Origin: Pachyseris speciosa
Lineage: Eukaryota > Cnidaria > Anthozoa > Scleractinia > Pachyseridae
Direction of reading: 5' to 3'
DNA length: 64,000 bases
Assembly: GCA_016490735.1 (NCBI GenBank)
Contig: JAEMWC010000077.1
Span: 1,572,001 to 1,636,000 of the forward strand
Position numbers and translations under genes: made by a program. The notes below the pieces were generated by a model. The model saw only the letters and a program-made list of their open reading frames with translations. It ran no database searches and was not told the DNA's origin. Below, piece by piece: positions 56,486 through 64,000 of this stretch. Each line of letters starts with the position of its first letter. The first letter of the stretch is position 1.

Positions 56486-57927
56486 AGATTTAAGTTGTTT
56501 TGGTTCAAACCAGGTTATATTCGGATAAACGTTTCTCACAGCCCATACATTAATCATGTATACATTGTGTAACTCAAACTGTGTTAATGTTCGCCGTTGT
56601 TGGAACATAACAGGGTAAGTGATGCATGTATAAAAATAGAGAAATATGAAGGGACATGCACCTTTAAAATAATAAATTAGAATCTGACAAAAGAGATTAA
56701 TAACAGACGTAAAGTTACATGCAGTTGCTGACACGATCATGTTTCAGCTTATTGTTCACCGAACAAAGATAGCGCAAGACAATGCCAAACCATACTGAAG
56801 AAAACCAAAATGTCTCGCAGTAAACAATATACAAGCGGGTATCGAGCATCATCTAAAGCTTAAATGTTAATGAAGTCTTTTGTTTATCTGCATAACTGAG
56901 GGAGAGGAAGAAGGCTGTATGTCAACTTACCTAGAAGAGTGTTCCAGTTCTTTCGCTTGTCGTTGGCGAGTCCTCTTGATCGGATTTTCTTCAAAACAGA
57001 GAACAGCTGTTCAGGTTTCCTAATGGAAAATGTTGACGGATACCGGTCGTTCACAACATTGCAGTTGATTTGATTCGCTACATTTTAAAACTGAAAAAAA
57101 AAAAAAAAGCATTAAAATAAATATTTAATTAAATTTGCACGTTATACTAACACTTTGATACACAGAAATGCCTAAGCTAATTTTTCACCTTAATGCTCTT
57201 TTCGATAAAGAAATAATAATCAACATTCTTACACGTTGTTTTCATTAGTAGACTGCAAAAGAGCCGTATTTTTGCGTTGGTCGAATGCGACGTCTTGTCA
57301 GGCCAAAGGTCTGGAGCGAGGGTGAAAACGTAGAGTGAGACTGGGGAGAGACGCCTCACAGTTTAAGGGAAGCGCTCGAGAATTTGCACAATCGCAAAAC
57401 GAAAATAAAAACCAACTGTTTTGCAGTCTATTTCATAAGCGAAACAACTTCGTAGCGAAACGACTGGATACCGTGTTAACGGAAGCATACCTGTTGGCTA
57501 ACATGTCAATTGAACAACTAGAGAAGAATGAGTACTTCCTCTAACCACATATCTTTGAAGAAAAACAACACTATTTTATATAAAGTGCAATAAGAATACC
57601 GCGACCTTCATTTTCAAAGCAAAAGTTTATAATTACCTTGTACATAAAGGATAAGGATAACCTTGACTTTCTTTAACAGCAAAACTGTTAACTGGTAGCA
57701 AGAGGTGTAGGCAGGTGTGAAAATGTTAGTGACTTAACTAATAACTAGAGCTTCTACTTTAAGTGTCCCTGTAGCTTAGAATTAATTAGTAGCTTAGAAT
57801 TAATTAAAGGAACTCGTTGTTTTTCTTTTTGCTCTTTTTGAACTATTTATTTATTTATTTATTTTTTACTCTCATTTATTTTTGTTCAGTAGGAGATTAA
57901 TAAACACGATTCATATTAAAAACTTAA

Positions 57928-58214
57928 GGTGTAGTAAAACAGGCAACAAATTCGTACAACTTTCCGCGCAACGTTGTTGCGGTACGAGTTGAAGAGCGAT
58001 GTTGCCCGTTTTACAACCCGCACGAGCGACTTGTCGCGCAACAATTTTCATCGTTTGATGTTGCGGCAACATGTTGTAGAACGTAGAACAGCCCTCTACT
58101 TTGCGCAACAAAATCGGGGAGAGTTGCGCGAGTGGAAAAACGGGCAACATCGCTCTAACTGGTATCGCAACAATGTTGCGTGGAAAGTTGCACGAATTTG
58201 CTGCCCGTATTACC
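57928..58214. mobile_element. Harbinger-type MITE (U7)
   Basis: Third copy at the same cassette position, TAA on both sides. Confidence 0.8.
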
Positions 58215-59405
58215 TAACCTTTAGAAATACGACCGAATAAGACTTCCTTTATAATAATTGAACTTCTTGGAGTTGACAGTTGCCACCATGTTAAATAAAC
58301 GAGAAGAAATGAGTCGCTAATAATTAAGAAAATTTAAATCTAAATACATAACCGAAGACAAACAACCAGGACTAACTGGCTATTCATGCTTGAATTAATA
58401 GCAAGCGTCACTCTTTACTTTCGCTTCATTCCTATATGTTAGGCTAAAATCAAGGAAGGTTTAAAGGAGAATACACAAACAGCAGAAAAAAACAGTCGGC
58501 AGTCATGGTAGTAGTTACCTCTTAGCTTATTGTCACCAAAAAAAATAACAAATTATTCACAAATGGCTATTAAATTGGTATTTAATATAATAGCTAAGCA
58601 CTACCATGCGGCAAATGAAAACATAGTGAAAGATAAAGTAGAAAATTACAGCGGTTACATGACGGTTGCCGCAGAAAAAAAGTCCAACAGTCACGTCTTA
58701 TTTGAAGACCAGTAGGTACAGCATGCATGGCGAAACCGCCCGAGTGCCAGGCTTGCTGTATAGTTTCTTTGAAAGAGCAAAGGAAAACGAGGTTGCTTGT
58801 AGACCGAAAAACAAGAAGCAAAACAGGACTAAAAAAAGAGAGCGTGCGTGACATAGAATTTTCACATCGAAATTTGCTTTTCGCCATGGCCAATTACAAC
58901 TTCCGGTTTTGCTTCTTTGAATTCTCGTTTTTGTATTTACTATTTCTTTCACAAGTTCCTTTTTAGACATTAAACTAGAAATATTAGTTAGTCTTCTTGC
59001 ATTAAAACAGTGAAAGGATACGAACAATTTTAGTATTTCTTTTGCAACTTAAAAGAGTGCAAACGCACAGGTGCAACGGAAGATTAAACGTCATCGATCA
59101 CGTGATGTGAGAGCAGTTGATTGAAGCCCATAAAATATTACTTACTTTATAAACAGAATGTGGAGTACAAAAGGTCTTCTTGAAAAAAGAAATTCATTAA
59201 AAATGTACGAAGAAGTCTGCTCGATATTTAACCTTCGTGTTGTCAGTCTTATCGGAATAAAGCCGATTGCTTCATAAAATATTCTCCATGCGGTCATTAA
59301 AGTTTTACGCAATTAATTTGACATTTCTGGCATCCAAATACTTAGTTCATTAGCATAGCACACGAAACATCTCCTCGTTTTCTCGTGTTGTGAAGTAACG
59401 AGGCG

Positions 59406-60326
59406 ATGGCAAACTTTACCGCAGATGGAAACCAAGGTGCAAACATAACCTTGTTTTCTTCCAAAGAATTTCTTGAATACAGTAACAACGAGCTGATGAT
59501 CCTCATAGCACTGAATCTTTTTGCTTCCGTCACCGCATCTCTGGGGAATGCTCTGATCCTAGCTGCCCTGCAAAAGCAGTCTCCACTTCATCCGTCGTCC
59601 AAACTCTTGTTTCGTAACCTAGCAGCAACTGATCTTGCCGTCGGTATCATTGTGGAGCCTTTTCATATCACTCATCTCATATCTGTGTTAAATAAACAAT
59701 GGAATATTTCTCGCTTCGCAGTTGCAAGTTTCCATATCACGGGCTATATTCTGTGTGGAGTGTCCATGTTTACACTGACCGCAATAAGCGTGGACAGACT
59801 TCTCGCTCTGCTGTTAGGGCTCAGATACAAACAAGTTGTAACTTTAAAGCGAATCTGCGTTATATGCATTGGCTTTTGGCTTGTGTCTATTTTCACTTCG
59901 ATTATACTCATCTGGAGGCATCAAATACCCTTGCCATTGGTCTACAGTGCTGTATCCCTCTGTTTAGTCATTTCGGTCTTCTCTTACGCAAAGATATTCA
60001 TCACTCTTCGTCATAACCAATTTCAAGCACAAGGACAGCAAAACCAAAACGTTCTACCGAACAGAGCGCGATACAAAAGGACAGTGAAAAGTGCGCTGTG
60101 GGTGCAGTTAGCATTGCTTGTTTGTTATCTGCCATATGTTATAACGCATATAGCTACTCTTAAGGGAGGCCAATTGTCGTCGTTCCCCTTCGCTAGGTCA
60201 TTAACAGCGACTTTACTTTTCCTAAACTCGTCATTAAACCCAATTCTTTACTGTTGGAAGATCAGAGAGGTGCGTCAAGCCGTGAAAGACATCATCAAAG
60301 GATTCTTTTATTCAACAAATGGTTAA
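59406..60326 (+). CDS. Receptor D, melanocortin-like class A GPCR
   Basis: Intronless, 306 residues, same seven-TM plan as receptor B. Distinct features: FSSKEF before TM1, A41 in TM1, Gln at the first loop (LQKQSP), K97 in the loop before TM3 (LNKQWN), and a new C-terminal end FFYSTNG caused by loss of four bases around the ancestral stop. NFT at 3 and NIT at 13 may be glycosylated. The leader lacks the TATA box seen in A, B and C: CATCCAAATA replaces GATATAAATA. So the protein looks functional but its promoter differs. Ligand unknown. Confidence 0.92.
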   Translation: MANFTADGNQGANITLFSSKEFLEYSNNELMILIALNLFASVTASLGNALILAALQKQSPLHPSSKLLFRNLAATDLAVGIIVEPFHITHLISVLNKQWNISRFAVASFHITGYILCGVSMFTLTAISVDRLLALLLGLRYKQVVTLKRICVICIGFWLVSIFTSIILIWRHQIPLPLVYSAVSLCLVISVFSYAKIFITLRHNQFQAQGQQNQNVLPNRARYKRTVKSALWVQLALLVCYLPYVITHIATLKGGQLSSFPFARSLTATLLFLNSSLNPILYCWKIREVRQAVKDIIKGFFYSTNG

Positions 60327-60603
60327 GTCATGTAGTGCATTACTTAATGCGTTGAATCGGCCTGTAAGATTGGATAGAAAGGGTAAAATTTCTACAAAGA
60401 CTTTAATAACTGTACTTTTGTTATGCTATGAGTATTAAGAAGACAAATGTCATAGCAATAAACAATAAAAAGGCGAATGGACTCAACGCTAAAAATGTCA
60501 CGATAAAGAACCGACTCACAAACGGTTGTCATGTTTCCGGAAGTGAAATTCTTAGTTATAGTACATCTATTTTCGTGTTTAAAATCTAAGTAGCCTAACT
60601 CAC

Positions 60604-61377
60604 AAACATATGCGATGTCTAGCAATACCCTGGCTTGTCCTTTGCTTGTACTTTTCCTCTGTTTCTTTTCTCTTTTTTTCGGAATAATAGCAACATTATA
60701 CAGCCTGTAAAAAGAAGATAAATAGATTTGAACTAATACAGAACTGTTAGAATGAACTACATGTCGATTTAAGGTTTTTTGTTCAACCCAGGTTATATTC
60801 GGGTGAACGTTTCTCACAGCCCCACACAGTATAGATTTTGTGACTCAAACTTTGTTGATGTTCGCAGTTGTTGAAACAGGGTAAATGATGCATGTACAAA
60901 AATAGAGATATTTGAAGGAACATGCACCTTTAAGAAGAATAAATTAGATACTGACAAGATAGATTACTAACAGACTGACGTAAAGTTAAAGTTGCTGACA
61001 CGTTCAAGTTTTCAGCTTGTTGTTCAAGGATAGCGCAAGACAACGCCGAATCTTACTGAAAACCAAAATGTTTCGCAGTAAACAATATACAAACGGGTAT
61101 CGAGCATCATCTAAAGCTTAAATGTTAATAAAGTCTTTTTGTTTATCTGCATAGTGAGTTAGGGAAAGAAGGCTGTGTTTGAACTGACTTACCTAGAGGA
61201 GTGTTCCAGTTCTTTGGCTTGTCTTTCGCGAGTCCTCTTGATCGAATTTTCTTCAAAACACAGAGCAGCTATTCAAGGTTTCCTAACGGAAAGAAAGGTT
61301 CTAAAATCGTGGAAAATGTTGACGGATACCGGTCGTTTCACCAAATTGTAGTTAAGTCGATTCGCTACATTTTCAAA
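60604..61377 (-). other. Possible antisense two-exon ORF repeated in cassettes
   Basis: Minus strand: an exon-like segment 61377-61193 lies between an acceptor-type end (CAG) and GTAAGT. A second begins at 60704 after TTTTTACAG and opens a charged frame (LYNVAIIPKKREKKQRK). Joined, they read from EENSIKRTRERQAKELEHSS into it without a shift. An in-frame TGA lies upstream in every type I copy. The same arrangement recurs at about 41.9/40.7, 53.1/52.6 and (type II) 45.6/44.7 kb. Splice-like ends are kept in most copies but lost in U5. Could be a dead gene or an old retroelement piece. Confidence 0.3.
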
Positions 61378-62850
61378 CTGAACCAAAAAAAAATGCAGGT
61401 TATACTAACACTGTGATACACAGAAATGCCTTGGCTAATTTTTCACCTTAATACTCTTTTCGAACAAGAAATAATAATCAACGTTCTTATACGTTGTTCG
61501 AAAGCGACGTCTTGTCAAGCAAAAGGTCTGGAGCGAGGGTGAAAACGTAGAGTGAGACTGGGGAGAGACGCGAAGCCCGCGAGAATTCACGCATTCGCAA
61601 AACGAAAATAAAAACCGACTGTTTTGCAATCTATTTCATTAGTGAAACAACTCCGGATACCGTGTTAACGGAAGCATACCTAGGTTAACATCAATGTCAG
61701 TCGAACAATTAGAGAAAAACGAGTACTTCCTCTAATCACATATCTTTGAAGAAAAACAACACTATTAGTCCAGCTGCTAACGGCCAAAAAATGGTCGAAT
61801 TGTTCTTTTTTTTTATTTTTTATAAAAGGATGAAACTTTGCCTGATTAGTAACATCCCTGTGAGAAACATTTTCAGATATAGAGCCAGCCCAAATTAGGT
61901 ACTGGAGCTTTTATGTTTGTTAAAATTGCCGCTCACTTTTAATAGAACTTCACGTTATTAAAAGCACCTTTATTCACGAGTTCCTAATAAGGAAACCTAT
62001 AAACATCTGCTATATATGAAAACTCACGATGATTTTAAAGCTGTAGAATACCTAAAGATTTGATATCTTTTCCTTTAGTAATCAAAAAACAACAACACAC
62101 TCTATACCAGGTCACTATTGATGTCTTTCGATCAAAATGTTAGTTCATCGCTGTTAAAAAGACAGGTCTTTCTAAAGACATTCAAATATGTGCGAAAGAC
62201 AAACATCATTTACAAACATGCTACAGTTTGTTTCTTAAAAAATAAACACAAACTCAGACAAAGAGAAATTTATAAGAAGGATAGCCTTCACTTTCATTCA
62301 CGGCAATTTCCAGTATCCATTTAAAATGTTAACTGGAAGTAAGACGCGTAGGCAGATGTGAAAATGTTAATGACTTAACTAATAGTTAGAGCTCAGTTCT
62401 ACTCAAAGTTTCCCTGTAGCTTAAAATTAATTAACTATAGCTAGGAATTCGTTTTTCTTTTTGCTCTTTCTGAGCCATTTCTTTTCCTTTTTTTTTTGTT
62501 GTCGTTTTTATGTTTCCTAAGATATGAATATACACGATACATAAAGAACTTAGAAATACGGCCGAATAAGACTTCAGGAGTTGACATTTGCCATCATGTT
62601 TAATTAAAGAAAAGAAAGGTGTCGCTGATAATTTAGAAAATTTCACTCTATATACATAACCGAAGACAAACAACCAAGATTAACTGGTCATTCATGCTTG
62701 AATAAATAGAGCAATTCATACGTACGCGTCATGATCTTTATTTTCACCTCATTACTCCATGTTAGGCTAAAATATAGGAAGGTTTATAGCAGAGTATACA
62801 AACAGCAGAAAAAAAGCTGGAAGTCATGTTGGTAGTTATCTTTTACAAAC

Positions 62851-63459
62851 AACTTATTTTCACTAAGAAAAAAATTATATGTTATTTACAGTGTAAATAA
62901 CATATAATTTTTTTCTTAGTGAAATGGCCATTAACTTGGTGTTTGATATAATAGGTAACCATTAACATGCGGCAAATGAAAACAAAGTGAAAAGTAAAGT
63001 AGAAAATTACAGCGTTCACATGACGGTTGCCGCAGGAAAAAAGTCCAATAGTCACGTCTTGTTTGAAGACTAGTAGGTACAGCATGCATGGGGAAAAAGT
63101 CCGAGTGCTAGGCTTGTTGTATAGTTTCTTTGAAAGAGCAAAGGAAAACGAGGCTGTTTGTAGACTGAAAAACAACAAACGAGAAAGGGCTAAAGAAAGA
63201 AGAATTAAAAACGCTTATTTAACTGAGAGCGTGCTTAACATATAGTTTTCACGTCAAAATATCTTTTCGCCATGGCTAATTCCAACTTCCGTTTTTCCTC
63301 AGCTTTTTTTAGACATTTCCTATTTGTACTAGAAAATAAAAATTTTTCGCTTCCTGATAAACTGGAATACCGTTAGCCTTCGTGCATTAAAACAGTAAAA
63401 GGATACGAACAGTTTTAGTATTTCTTTTGCAAGTTAATTAAAACAGAGCAAACGCACAG
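62851..63459 (+). repeat. Receptor cassette U9, upstream block only
   Basis: Matches the upstream block of U6 (including TCACGTCAAAATATC) but without the U6 deletion; it stops abruptly after CAAACGCACAG, 5' of where a receptor would be expected. Confidence 0.85.
62858..62924. repeat. Perfect 67-bp palindrome in U9
   Basis: 33-base arms are exact complements around one G. The left arm is normal cassette sequence (TTTCACTAAG to TTATTTACA); the right is an added inverted copy absent from all sister cassettes. Confidence 0.9.
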
Positions 63460-64000
63460 TAGCCTCCCACGCAGTCGTTTTTAGGGGACTCGTATTTCAC
63501 CTCCTCCCCACTAACGCCTTCTTACCCGAAACCAACATTCCTTTCCCATTGTTTGACTCGCGGGTATCCTAGCCAATCACGATCGAGAAACTGTCCGGCG
63601 ATGACAAGTAAAATTAATCCTTATTCGCGCTTCTTTCTCTCGCCAATTTGTAATCGTTTCAAAGCGCTCGAGCCGATTTGTTTTTCAGTAATACGATGTG
63701 TTAAAGAGACTTTTAAAATTTGAAAAAGCGAATAAGAACTTAGACGCGACCAAGTTAAAAATCTGAAGCATTTATAAGTCGATCAAACATAGAGTAAACC
63801 GACGTGAAATTATCACACATGGAAGCTCGATCTCTCAATGGTCTTGCATGAGATGAACTAAAATTCGCCCACTCAGCGACCCCAAAACGTCCTGGAGAAG
63901 CGATCAGAAGTTAACACCGATGGCATGGACTGCGCCAATTCGTACTTTTTTCTTCAGTTCGCGAGAAGCGGACGGTAAAATTATGCAGCTTGTAACCTAA
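63460..64000. mobile_element. Unassigned sequence, probable transposon edge
   Basis: Cassette homology ends exactly where TAGCCTCCCACGCAG begins, a sequence that looks like a transposon terminus. The right end lies outside the window. No coding sequence seen; GC content is higher than in the cassettes. Confidence 0.4.

Larger units (their letters stand above)
54740..58544 (+). repeat. Receptor cassette U7 (truncated type)
   Basis: Near-identical duplicate of U4, including the tRNA-like foldback and the MITE. Confidence 0.9.
58545..62850 (+). repeat. Receptor cassette U8
   Basis: Middle member of the third triplet; contains receptor D and a full tail with poly(A) signals at 60457. Confidence 0.85.

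Overview
The window looks like AT-rich nuclear DNA of a cnidarian, most likely a stony coral or close anthozoan (inference). Reasons: intronless rhodopsin-family receptors in a tandem array, a two-exon CDADC1-like gene, and a dense mix of TIR transposons, CR1/L2-like LINE tails, a Ty3/gypsy remnant, tRNA-derived repeats and Penelope-style hammerhead motifs. There is no prokaryotic organisation.

Layout. 1-5.8 kb: a decayed receptor pseudogene, a truncated Ty3/gypsy element (short LTR, tRNA-Leu-type primer site, gag-protease) and a degenerate satellite. 5.8-8.8 kb: a roughly 3 kb inverted-repeat element. 8.8-12 kb: a foldback, a hammerhead-bearing palindrome, a Harbinger-type MITE with TAA target duplications, and another TIR element. 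12.2-13.7 kb: CDADC1-like deaminase on the minus strand, the only clear housekeeping-type gene. 14.4-17.5 kb: two LINE fragments embedded in tandem tRNA-Thr-like repeats.

17.5 kb to 63.46 kb is one tandem array of receptor cassettes, all on the plus strand. Nine consecutive cassettes (called U1-U9) form three successive triplets: a 5'-truncated receptor, a full receptor, then a third member. Full-length copies are at 39387, 48055 and 59406; the copy at 21770 is frameshifted; TM6-TM7 stumps are at 17.87, 43.79, 52.02 and 55.11 kb. The receptors resemble the melanocortin/adenosine-like group: no Cys at the usual TM3 position, a very short second extracellular loop, no TM5 proline, and DRL in place of DRY. 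Cassette U3 was split by a 13,571-bp CACTA/EnSpm-like transposon (25590-39160) whose empty site survives in sister cassettes. It has matching CACTGG termini, TTT target duplications and large subterminal repeat fields. It carries a predicted three-exon gene of 118 codons and is itself riddled with younger insertions: a MULE-like element, a piggyBac-like element with a host-gene fragment, a pogo MITE, and a palindrome holding an apparently complete hammerhead ribozyme.

How it works together: the array looks like a recently expanding, unevenly decaying chemoreceptor or peptide-receptor-like cluster. Transposon insertions present in some cassettes and absent from others give a relative history of the duplications. 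All homology statements come from reading motifs; no database search was run.
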